Source of the DNA: an uncultured Eubacteriales bacterium
GTDB taxonomy: Bacteria; Bacillota; Clostridia; Oscillospirales; Acutalibacteraceae
Direction: 5' to 3'
Assembly: GCA_934486455.1 (NCBI GenBank)
Contig: CAKSPR010000033.1
Span: 1-22,038, forward strand
DNA: 22,038 nucleotides
The notes beneath the pieces are model-generated. The model saw only the letters and a program-made list of their open reading frames with translations, did not search any database and had not been told where the DNA came from. Both the position numbers and the translations under genes were made by a program. Every line of letters starts with the position of its first letter. The stretch's first letter is position 1. Of this stretch, positions 15,236-21,237 are shown piece by piece.

Positions 15236-16391
15236 AAAGCCAATTGCCTTTTTGCTTGTGCTTGCGGTGCTGACCCTCTTTTCGGGATATAACGGACGGG
15301 TCAAAATACGGGACAGGGTCATAATTCAGGGAATGGCTCTCGACACCGAAAATGACGCCTATTTTCTGACCGTTCAAACCTACAAGCCAAGCTCCCTCCA
15401 GGAGCCTAAAAACGAATACGAGCTTCATACCGCTGGCGGAAGAACGGTTTATGAAGCTCTGCAAAGCATTAATTCCATAATCGGACAGCAGGCCTTTTTT
15501 TCAAATCTTCAGGTCATTGTCCTTTCCCAAGGCGTCGCCGACAAGGGTCTTTCTCCCGTTCTCGATTTTTTCGCCAGATATTCCGAAATACGAAAAAATG
15601 TAACGGTGGTGGCCTCGGCCTGTAAAGCCTCCGAGCTTTTGACCGTCGACAGCGAATCGGGCATACTTCCCGCCGAGCGCATAAACAAAATCATGAGCTA
15701 CGGAACCGACACGTCAAACTACGACGGAAGCAAGCTTTTGGACATCACCGAGCGGTATTTAAGCGACGCAACCGACGCCTTTCTGCCGCTTCTCGATGTA
15801 AGCGAAGACGACAACGAGCGGACGGTCAAAATATGCGGCGTGCTTTGCTTTTCCGGGAATCTGCCGTCGGGGATAATGTCGCCCGCCGATTCGGTGGGGT
15901 TCAACTGGATATCGGGATACGACAGCCGCCAGAGCCTTATTGTCGATTCGGACAGCGGCAAGTTTACCCTCTCGGTACAGGGCGTTTCCTGCAAAATTTC
16001 CGCAAAAGAAGCTGCCGGTAATTATAATACCGACCACTCCCCCGATTCCGATTCTTTTCCCGATACCGTTCCCGAAATTGACATAGAATTAAAGCTGAAA
16101 TTCAATGTCAATGAGGTGAATTCAAAAAAGGCCGTCATTTCCGAAAAGGACATTTTAGATATAACCCCTTTGCTTTCCGAAAAGGTCAAAGAAAGAGCCG
16201 AGCAGTCGATCAACCGTGCCTTTTACGAGCTTGACAGCGACATTTTCGAATTCGGTAAATATGTCAGGCGGGACTGCTCAAGCCTTTATCAAAGTGAGAG
16301 GTATAAAAAGCTTAAAAAATCCGACTGGAAAATAAACATCAGCACTCGGGCAGAGATATATCGCGTGGGAAAAACCAACCGCACTATTTAA
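15222..16391 (+). CDS. Spore germinant receptor C subunit (Ger(x)C family) lacking the lipobox cysteine
   Basis: A 389-residue protein with an N-terminal export signal (KK, then a hydrophobic run at 8-21) and a Ger(x)C body: RVIIQGMALDTENDAYFLTVQTYKP, FSNLQVIVLSQGVADKGL, an RYSEIRKNVTVVASACKA-type segment, and a C-terminal helical part ending RRDCSSLYQSERYKKLKKSDWK. The family is normally a lipoprotein with L-x-G-C after the signal; here the sequence is LFSGY, with Tyr23 (TAT) in place of Cys (TGT or TGC). Without Cys no lipid can be attached; the protein may stay anchored by its signal or be nonfunctional. The rest of the frame is intact. The ATG is coupled to gerB by overlap and has only AAAGG directly in front of it. 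Confidence 0.9.
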   Translation: MRKIKKPIAFLLVLAVLTLFSGYNGRVKIRDRVIIQGMALDTENDAYFLTVQTYKPSSLQEPKNEYELHTAGGRTVYEALQSINSIIGQQAFFSNLQVIVLSQGVADKGLSPVLDFFARYSEIRKNVTVVASACKASELLTVDSESGILPAERINKIMSYGTDTSNYDGSKLLDITERYLSDATDAFLPLLDVSEDDNERTVKICGVLCFSGNLPSGIMSPADSVGFNWISGYDSRQSLIVDSDSGKFTLSVQGVSCKISAKEAAGNYNTDHSPDSDSFPDTVPEIDIELKLKFNVNEVNSKKAVISEKDILDITPLLSEKVKERAEQSINRAFYELDSDIFEFGKYVRRDCSSLYQSERYKKLKKSDWKINISTRAEIYRVGKTNRTI

Positions 16392-16529
16392 AGCCCTAAC
16401 CGTCCCCTTTTTCCCGAAATTTAACCCTTTCAAACAATTTCTTTATTTACCATAAATTTTCTATAATAATATTAACTATAAAACACACAATAATTTTGCA
16501 AACGCAAATACCGTAAAGGAGTGCTAAAG

Positions 16530-16724
16530 ATGGCAAAGAGCAATAAGACTCTCGTTCCCGAGGCTCGCGAGGCTCTCAATCGCTTTAAGATGGAATCTGC
16601 CGGTGAAGTCGGCGTAAATCTTAAGCAGGGCTACAACGGCGACCTGACCTCCAAGCAGGCAGGCTCTATCGGCGGACAGATGGTCAAAAAGATGATCCAG
16701 TCTTACGAAAACGGCCTTAAATAA
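16530..16724 (+). CDS. Alpha/beta-type small acid-soluble spore protein
   Basis: A 64-residue DNA-binding SASP that coats spore DNA. Family signatures: LVPEAREALNRFKMESAGEV (first helix and protease site region), and GDLTSKQAGSIGGQMVKKMI (conserved GS-I/V-GG turn and second helix). The Glu at which Gpr cleaves is in KMESA; the residue after it is Ser rather than the usual Ile/Phe/Val. I start at the ATG 16530, which has GGAG 8 nt upstream, rather than the GTG at 16521, which overlaps that SD. Expression is expected from a forespore sigma-G promoter; the AT-rich upstream region 16440-16510 has no clean match. Single-gene unit with its own terminator. Confidence 0.95.
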   Translation: MAKSNKTLVPEAREALNRFKMESAGEVGVNLKQGYNGDLTSKQAGSIGGQMVKKMIQSYENGLK

Positions 16725-16740
16725 GTCGTATAAAGACAGC

Positions 16741-16785
16741 AAGTCCCGCCTATCCTTTATGGGATAAGCGGGACTTATTTTATGA
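16741..16785 (+). terminator. Intrinsic terminator of the SASP gene
   Basis: AAGTCCCGC (16741-16749) pairs with GCGGGACTT (16768-16776), extended inward by TATCC/GGATA, followed by ATTTTAT. On the reverse strand the U tract is poor, so it is mainly a forward terminator. Confidence 0.88.
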
Positions 16786-16822
16786 AATATTAAATTGTAC
16801 GGCGATCACTCACTTAATGGGC

Positions 16823-17263
16823 TCAACCGAGCTTTTTGCTGTACTCGGCGATGACCTTTTCCAATTCTCCCGAGCCGTCGGAATAGCAAAGCAGCGTACT
16901 GACCCTGCCCTTATAGCCCTCTGCTTTTTTAAAGCTGTCATCGCAAATATAAGAAATGTATCCGTCGGCGCCCTTAACATAAATTCGCAGTCCGTAGCTC
17001 CAGCCCACGCTATTTTCGGGCAAAGAGGCCTTAAGCTTTATCGAGCCTATCTTGTTGTATATCTCATTAACATCCGAGGGCTCGATTGTTTGAGTAACGA
17101 TTCCCGTGCTTCCGTCAATAAACTCTATTCTTTCGATGTCATCGGCCTTTACCCCGCCTATGGCCTGGGAAAAGGTCAGCGGACGGAAGGTATACGCCGC
17201 TCCTCCCGCAACCACCGCAGCAATAACAAGACAGATGATAAGAATTTTTACACCTTTTTTCAT
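16823..17263 (-). CDS. Membrane-anchored protein of unknown function, paralog 1
   Basis: A 146-residue protein: basic MKKGVK, one transmembrane or signal segment (about 7-24, ILIICLVIAAVVAGGAAY), the sequence FRPLTFSQAIGGVKADDI, then an extracytoplasmic domain of about 100 residues ending in YISYICDDSF, LLCYSDGSGELEKVIAEY. I do not recognise a named family. The next gene upstream (17345-17785) is a same-length paralog, clearly related over the whole length but almost identical only in the first 35-40 residues. GAGGTG lies 10 nt before the ATG. No clear promoter is seen in the 81-nt gap, so it may be read from the paralog's promoter. Convergent with the SASP gene. Confidence 0.75.
   Translation of the reverse strand: MKKGVKILIICLVIAAVVAGGAAYTFRPLTFSQAIGGVKADDIERIEFIDGSTGIVTQTIEPSDVNEIYNKIGSIKLKASLPENSVGWSYGLRIYVKGADGYISYICDDSFKKAEGYKGRVSTLLCYSDGSGELEKVIAEYSKKLG
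17142..17248 (+). repeat. Direct repeat copy 1 (5' block of paralog 1)
   Basis: About 107 bp that matches 17664-17770 with only about four differences, including third-codon positions. It encodes the membrane segment and FRPLTFSQAIGGVKA on the reverse strand. The rest of the two genes is far less similar. Confidence 0.88.
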
Positions 17264-17344
17264 TATATTACCACCTCACATAACCTGTATAATTAATGCT
17301 TCCCTTGAAGTAATAAAAGTTGGATATAGTAGCCGACTAATCAT

Positions 17345-17785
17345 CTACCCGTTCTTATTGCTCTCAAAATATTCTTTTATTACTCCCTGAATTGTGTTTG
17401 ATGAATCCTTGTAATAAAGAAAATCGCCGACTCCTTTTTTGTAACCGTCCCATTTATAAAAGTTTCTGTCACATCCATAGGATATACATCCCTTAGAATT
17501 TTTAATATATACAAATATTACAAAACTGCATCCATCAGAATTTTCTTTAACAACTGCATTCAATTTGACCGATGAGATTTTATCGTAAATTTCTTTTATT
17601 TCCGATTCACTTGAAATTTCTATTTTCTCACTGTCACGACAAAGCTCCAGTTTTAAAATTTCCTCGGCCTTTACCCCGCCTATGGCCTGGGAAAATGTCA
17701 GCGGACGGAAGGTATACGCCGCTCCTCCCGCAACCACCGCGACAATAACAAGACAGATGATAAGTATTTTCCTGCTTTTTTTCAC
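17345..17785 (-). CDS. Membrane-anchored protein of unknown function, paralog 2
   Basis: A 146-residue paralog of the downstream gene. N terminus VKKSRKILIICLVIVAVV gives one membrane segment, then FRPLTFSQAIGGVKAEEI. The distal part has diverged (for example CISYGCDRNF, GYKKGVGDFLYYKDSS, GVIKEYF) and is noticeably AT-richer than the neighbouring genes. I start at the GTG 17785, which has GAGGTG 7 nt upstream and makes the protein exactly as long as its paralog; the longer frame from a GTG at 17800 would begin inside that SD. No function can be assigned. First of the two genes, with its own promoter. Confidence 0.75.
   Translation of the reverse strand: MKKSRKILIICLVIVAVVAGGAAYTFRPLTFSQAIGGVKAEEILKLELCRDSEKIEISSESEIKEIYDKISSVKLNAVVKENSDGCSFVIFVYIKNSKGCISYGCDRNFYKWDGYKKGVGDFLYYKDSSNTIQGVIKEYFESNKNG
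17664..17770 (+). repeat. Direct repeat copy 2 (5' block of paralog 2)
   Basis: Second copy of the 107-bp block, offset by 522 bp from the first. It covers the codons for the membrane segment and the start of the outer domain of paralog 2. Confidence 0.88.
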
Positions 17786-17838
17786 GATTAAACACCTCAC
17801 TGATTAATTGGTTACGGCGCTCTTGATTTTCTATGTGT

Positions 17839-17868
17839 ATAATATCATTTTCATCTATATTATGTCAA
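17839..17868 (-). promoter_or_regulatory. Promoter of the paralog pair
   Basis: Reverse strand: -35 TTGACA (17868-17863), 18-nt spacer, -10 TATTAT (17844-17839). A second TTGACA lies 15 nt further upstream with TATAGA at 17 nt, so two overlapping promoters are possible. The remainder of the gap (17880-18000) is AT-rich with nothing recognised. Confidence 0.65.
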
Positions 17869-18002
17869 CATGCATTTGTCAATTTATAATATTTTGTTAA
17901 TCTCGCCGATTTTAATTCCAAAACAGCCTTCTGTGTCCCCGATTATTGTCGTTTTTAACGAACAATCACATCATTTCAAGCATGCACCCACGCTATTTTT
18001 CT

Positions 18003-18046
18003 AAAAAAGACAAAACTCCGCATCCCGCAAACCGCAGGACACGGAG
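18003..18046 (-). terminator. Intrinsic terminator of the EamA-PAS operon
   Basis: Reverse strand: CTCCGTGTCCTGC (18046-18034), loop GGTTT, GCGGGATGCGGAG (18028-18016), then TTTTGTCTTTTTT. The 13-bp stem is fully paired if G-U pairs are allowed. Confidence 0.88.
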
Positions 18047-18080
18047 ATGTATCTTTAATTATGGCAGCCTTAACCGTCGA

Positions 18081-18287
18081 TTAAGCAGGCTCCCTTTTTA
18101 TTTCATCTGCAAAATGCTCGTTGTGGCAATCTAAAATGCTTTTGGAAACGAGATCTTCCCCGCCGTACTTTTCATAGCTTTTGCAGGCGGCGGGATTCAT
18201 ATAAACAATGGTATGATTTTTATCGCAAATAACAACCGATGTGTTATCGCTGTCGACTATGGCTTTAAAGAGCTTTTCCAAACTCAT
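18081..18287 (-). CDS. Minimal PAS-domain protein
   Basis: A 68-residue protein consisting of little more than the first half of a PAS fold: MSLEKLFKAIVDSDNTSVVI, then CDKNHTIVYMNPAAC, which is the classic PAS core motif, and KSILDCHNEHF. No output domain is present. It overlaps the EamA gene by 4 nt (ATGA) and has GGAGG 7 nt before the ATG inside that gene, so it is translationally coupled to the transporter. A sensory or ligand-binding accessory role is possible; function is not known. The C terminus ends soon after CHN. Confidence 0.75.
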   Translation of the reverse strand: MSLEKLFKAIVDSDNTSVVICDKNHTIVYMNPAACKSYEKYGGEDLVSKSILDCHNEHFADEIKREPA

Positions 18288-19204
18288 TTTATCGCCTCCA
18301 AAAGCCGCTTTTTTCGGTCTTTTTTGGTGTTGTAAAGGAACATTGCCACTCCCGCCCCGCAGATAAGCACATATCCGGCAATGCTGAGCAGATCGGGTAT
18401 CTGGTCGAAGATGAAAAACCCGAAAAGGGCGGCAAATATGACCTGGGTATAATCATAAACCGATATTTCCTTTGCGGGAGCGTATATGTAGGCCTTGGTT
18501 ATCCCCACCTGGCCGACGCAGGCCGAGCACCCCGCACCGATAAGCAGCAGTACCTGCCCCGCCGTCATTGGTCTGAAATCGGCGAATATAAAGGGTATGC
18601 AAACAAGACAGGAAAAAAGCGAAAACCAAAAAATAATGCGCGAGCCGTCCTCGCCCCTTGACCCGAGTTTTCTGACAAATGTATAGGCAAGACCGGCCCC
18701 CATTCCTCCTAAAAGTCCCACAAGGGAGGGAAGCATCTCGGGATTTGAAAAGCCGGGTTTTATGATAAGCACACTGCCGAACATTGCACAGAACACGCCG
18801 ATAATTTGCACAAAGGTCGGCTTTTCTTTAAGAAGAAAAAGCGAAAATATAATGGCAAAAAAGGGAGAAAGCTTGTTGAGCATATTGGCGTCGGCAAGCA
18901 CAAGATGATCTATGGCATAAAAGTTAGAGACAAGACCGATTGTTCCGAAAAATGCGCGCCCGAAGATGAAGGGGATGTTTTGCTTTTTCGGTAAAAAGGA
19001 TTTTTTCTCCTTAATCATCACAAAGGTGATAAAAACAAGAGCAACGGCGTTTCGGAAAAATGCCTTTTGAAAGGAAGGCAGATCATCCCCCGAAAGGCGC
19101 ACAAAAACAGACATTGCCGAAAAACCCATCGCGGCAAATATAATACATAAAACACCCTTGGCACGGTTGCTTAACCCGCCAAAGCCCCTATTTTGTTTTT
19201 CCAT
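18284..19204 (-). CDS. EamA-family (DMT superfamily) transporter
   Basis: About 306 residues with ten hydrophobic helices in two EamA repeats. The first begins KGVLCIIFAAMGFSAMSVFVRL and includes FFRNAVALVFITFVM; the second begins at LVGLLGGMGAGLAYTFVRKL and ends with IPDLLSIAGYVLICGAGVAMF. EamA proteins export or exchange metabolites such as amino acids or nucleosides; the substrate cannot be inferred. I use the ATG at 19204; a GTG at 19225 in frame adds seven residues, and neither has a strong ribosome-binding site. The C-terminal KKDRKKR tail is basic. Followed by a coupled PAS gene. Confidence 0.9.
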   Translation of the reverse strand: MEKQNRGFGGLSNRAKGVLCIIFAAMGFSAMSVFVRLSGDDLPSFQKAFFRNAVALVFITFVMIKEKKSFLPKKQNIPFIFGRAFFGTIGLVSNFYAIDHLVLADANMLNKLSPFFAIIFSLFLLKEKPTFVQIIGVFCAMFGSVLIIKPGFSNPEMLPSLVGLLGGMGAGLAYTFVRKLGSRGEDGSRIIFWFSLFSCLVCIPFIFADFRPMTAGQVLLLIGAGCSACVGQVGITKAYIYAPAKEISVYDYTQVIFAALFGFFIFDQIPDLLSIAGYVLICGAGVAMFLYNTKKDRKKRLLEAIK

Positions 19205-19292
19205 AGCAGGCGCATCTCTTTTCACAAATCAATCGGCAAGCCCATAGGTCGGTAAAACCGCGGCAGTTATTTGTTTTGAATATAATTATCGT

Positions 19293-19601
19293 TTACTGCC
19301 CGTCCTTTTCTTCATCGGCGGCAGCCAAACGGTCGAGAACGGTCTTGTATCCGCCGTTGCCGTATTTAAGACATTTACTGACGCGGCTAATGGTGGTGGT
19401 GGAAATACCGGTCTCACTGCTTATTTCGCTGTATCCTGCACCGTTATAAAGCATTTTGGCCATTTTAAGGCGCTGGGATATATCGAGTATTTCCTTTATG
19501 GTGCATATGTCTTCAAAAAAGAGACGGCAATCCTCAATATCCTTTAGGGTCAGTATCGCTTTAAAAAATGTTTCAATATCGTGATCCTGCCAAATGTTCA
19601 T
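19293..19601 (-). CDS. YerC/YecD-type TrpR-superfamily DNA-binding protein
   Basis: A 102-residue helical protein like the TrpR-related YerC family: LKDIEDCRLFFEDICTIKEI, ISQRLKMAKML and the helix-turn-helix GYSEISSETGISTTTISRVS, then LKYGNGGYKTVLDRL. This family is widespread in Firmicutes and usually uncharacterised; it lacks evidence for tryptophan binding. GAGGT lies upstream of the ATG. Its promoter contains a perfect palindrome in the spacer, which hints at repression, perhaps autoregulation. Confidence 0.92.
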   Translation of the reverse strand: MNIWQDHDIETFFKAILTLKDIEDCRLFFEDICTIKEILDISQRLKMAKMLYNGAGYSEISSETGISTTTISRVSKCLKYGNGGYKTVLDRLAAADEEKDGQ

Positions 19602-19650
19602 ACCTTTACCTCACTTTAATACTTTATTGCAGTAGAGCGTTTACACTTGA

Positions 19651-19679
19651 ATTATATCACCCGACCGGTCGTTTGTCAA
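19651..19679 (-). promoter_or_regulatory. Promoter of the YerC-like gene with palindromic operator candidate
   Basis: Reverse strand: perfect -35 TTGACA (19679-19674), 17-nt spacer, perfect -10 TATAAT (19656-19651). The spacer contains the perfect 10-bp palindrome CGACCGGTCG (19662-19671). A protein bound there would cover the space between the hexamers. Confidence 0.85.
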
Positions 19680-19792
19680 CCGACACGAAGCAAAATCAAA
19701 AAACAATTTATATTCTTAAATATAAATATAAGCACCCAACCGCAAAAAATCTCGGAGGGCCAAAAACTCCGCAAACCGTGCGGTGCAAGAGA

Positions 19793-19830
19793 AAAAGACC
19801 GAAGTCGGTTAAGACTTCGGTCTTTTGTTT
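19793..19830 (-). terminator. Strong terminator downstream of the cohesin-like gene, bidirectional
   Basis: AAAAGACCGAAGTC (19793-19806) pairs perfectly with GACTTCGGTCTTTT (19813-19826) around a 6-nt loop. T runs follow on both strands. On the reverse strand a second small hairpin, CGGAG/CTCCG with a T run, lies just beyond (about 19750-19772). The rest of the gap 19680-19790 is AT-rich without a gene. Confidence 0.9.
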
Positions 19831-19879
19831 AAGAATTTCGTTTTGTCGTTTTAAGCGACATCTCAGCTAAGAGCCAAAA

Positions 19880-20593
19880 TTATTTGGATTTCTTAGTGAT
19901 AACGAAGGCTGCTGCCATAGCTGCGCAAAGTACGCCGGCTACTGCAACTGCAGAAGCGTCACCGCTCTTGGGGTTCTTGGTGGTGTTCTCGGTGGTGCCG
20001 GGAGTTACAACAGTGGTGGGAGCAGCTTTGCTCTCCTCAACTTTGCTTTCGGGCTCGCTGGGAGGAGTGGGCTCGCTGGGAGGAGTGGGCTCGCTGGGAG
20101 GAGTGGGCTGGCCAAGCTTGATGCCGCCGGCTACAACAGAAGCATCGGCGTCAACAGTGTTCTTGTCAGCTCTGTCAGCGCTGGTGAAGAGTTTGCAAGC
20201 GTCAACAGTACCGGTAACCTGAGCATCCTGAGCCTTAAGTACCTTGAAGATGATCTGAGCGATCTGGCCGCCCTTACCGTTCTTGGAAGCATTTGCATAA
20301 GCATACTTGTTCTCGTTGCCTACGCCGAGACCCTTCATGGCGTCGAAATCCTCGGACCAAGTAACAAGCTCAAGAGCCTCTTTGTCCCAGTCAATGGTGA
20401 ACTCGATGGTAGCATAACCAAACTCAACAGCACTGATGTTAACATTGAGGGTAACCTCTTTGCCAACCATGTCTTCGGTGACATTAACGGTGTCGACGGT
20501 TATTGCGACTTTGTTTGCGTCATCAGCGGAAGCAACAACTGCAAAGCAAGCGATCATTGCTACGCTCAAAACGATTGCGAGAAGCTTTTTCAT
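19880..20593 (-). CDS. Secreted cohesin-like protein with proline-rich linker and sortase-like C-terminal signal
   Basis: A 237-residue surface protein. A signal peptide (1-23, cut after ASA) is followed by a cohesin-like beta-sandwich (about 29-160) with VTLNVNISAVEFGYATIEFTI-type sequence and DWDKEALELV, as in cohesin domains of cellulosomes and related proteins. Then three PTPPSE repeats (163-180), a Ser/Thr/Pro/Lys linker, NPKSGD at 207-212, a hydrophobic segment and the basic tail KKSK. This end resembles a cell-wall sorting signal, with Ser where Thr is usual (NPKTG/LPXTG); it could also be a plain membrane anchor. The partner, expected to be a dockerin, is not in the window. A near-perfect promoter suggests strong expression. 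Single-gene unit. Confidence 0.85.
   Translation of the reverse strand: MKKLLAIVLSVAMIACFAVVASADDANKVAITVDTVNVTEDMVGKEVTLNVNISAVEFGYATIEFTIDWDKEALELVTWSEDFDAMKGLGVGNENKYAYANASKNGKGGQIAQIIFKVLKAQDAQVTGTVDACKLFTSADRADKNTVDADASVVAGGIKLGQPTPPSEPTPPSEPTPPSEPESKVEESKAAPTTVVTPGTTENTTKNPKSGDASAVAVAGVLCAAMAAAFVITKKSK
20051..20110 (+). repeat. 18-bp tandem repeat encoding PTPPSE, three copies plus a partial
   Basis: The unit GGGCTCGCTGGGAGGAGT is repeated exactly at 20051-20068, 20069-20086 and 20087-20104, followed by GGGCT. It encodes the proline-rich linker of the cohesin-like protein. Perfect identity suggests recent slippage, so copy number may vary among strains. Confidence 0.95.
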
Positions 20594-20644
20594 TTTGAAT
20601 CATTCCTTTTCAATAATTTTAAGATTTTGGGCATCTCTAACGAG

Positions 20645-20673
20645 ATTATAATACACGGAACTCCTCTTGTCAA
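20645..20673 (-). promoter_or_regulatory. Sigma-A promoter of the cohesin-like gene
   Basis: Reverse strand: perfect -35 TTGACA (20673-20668), 17-nt spacer, perfect -10 TATAAT (20650-20645). Leader about 45 nt with AAAGGAAT before the ATG. Confidence 0.9.
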
Positions 20674-20764
20674 GTAAAAAATATCTGTTTTTTTTGAAAA
20701 GATATAACAAATGACAAAAAAATTCCGAGATTACCGAAAAAACTTTATCTTTTTTAGCAAGATA

Positions 20765-20935
20765 TCAGTCCTCGGAGATGGCTTCTACGGGGCAAGCCGC
20801 CTCGCAAGCGCCGCAAGAGATACATTTGTCGGCGTCGATCTCATACTTGTCGTCGCCTTCGGCGATAGCCTCGTTGGGGCAGGTATCTGCACAACTGCCG
20901 CATTTAATGCATTCATCGCTTATTTTGTATGCCAT
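20765..20935 (-). CDS. 2[4Fe-4S] clostridial-type ferredoxin
   Basis: A 56-residue electron carrier. Two cluster motifs: CIKCGSCADTCP (C9, C12, C15, C19) and CISCGACEAACP (C38, C41, C44, C48), in the classic MAYKISDEC...EAISED frame. The start at 20935 has AAGGAGG 9 nt upstream; an upstream in-frame start at 21010 would add 25 residues unlike any ferredoxin and lies in the leader. Low-potential ferredoxins feed hydrogenases, pyruvate:ferredoxin oxidoreductase and similar enzymes in anaerobes. Single-gene unit with a promoter flanked by an inverted repeat and a foldable 107-nt leader. A weak AT-rich hairpin TATCTT/AAGATA plus T run follows at about 20730-20760. Confidence 0.97.
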   Translation of the reverse strand: MAYKISDECIKCGSCADTCPNEAIAEGDDKYEIDADKCISCGACEAACPVEAISED

Positions 20936-21042
20936 TGGAACTGCACCTCCTTGTCTTGGTAGAGTATCGGGAGGCCCGGCCGACGAAATCGAACGGAACA
21001 AACCGCTCAACCGCCGAAAGCCAAATGACGCCCCGACTCTTC
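20936..21042 (-). promoter_or_regulatory. Foldable leader of the ferredoxin gene, class unassigned
   Basis: The reverse-strand transcript can form a three-tier hairpin drawn by eye: an outer helix GAGTCGGG with CCCGATACTC (21039-21032 with 20971-20962, a 2-nt bulge), a middle helix GGC/GCC plus CGGCG/CGTCG, and an inner GCGG-TTTGTT-CCGT hairpin. It ends just before the AAGGAGG site. I do not recognise a known RNA class. Confidence 0.4.
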
Positions 21043-21078
21043 ACTTGCATTGTATCACATTTTTTTTTAAATGCAAGT
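21043..21078 (-). promoter_or_regulatory. Ferredoxin promoter inside a 9-bp inverted repeat
   Basis: Reverse strand: -35 TTGCAT (21076-21071), 16-nt spacer, -10 TACAAT (21054-21049). Perfect arms ACTTGCATT (21043-21051) and AATGCAAGT (21070-21078) overlap both hexamers. The stretch 21080-21237 beyond it, up to the YaaT stop, is AT-rich and holds no gene or clear terminator. Confidence 0.65.
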
Positions 21079-21237
21079 ATTTTTTTAAGGTAAACGGTGA
21101 TTATTTTACCATAAAAACAGGTTTACATAAAAATTTGTCGTTTTTATCATGCGTATTTTATTTACATTATTAATATATAAAGAAATTCGCAAAATAAAAC
21201 ACTCTGATTTTATATAATTCAATCCGAAAGACAGCTC

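Noticed and set aside
16440..16529. Sigma-G promoter for the SASP gene
   Set aside because: The region is AT-rich with CCATAA and CTATAA-like words, but no pair with correct spacing matches the sigma-G consensus well enough.
17786..18080. Mobile element as the source of the paralog duplication
   Set aside because: No transposase, terminal inverted repeats or target duplications are visible around the pair.
20051..20110. Short regularly spaced repeats that might hint at a CRISPR array
   Set aside because: The 18-bp units are contiguous without spacers and encode PTPPSE in frame.
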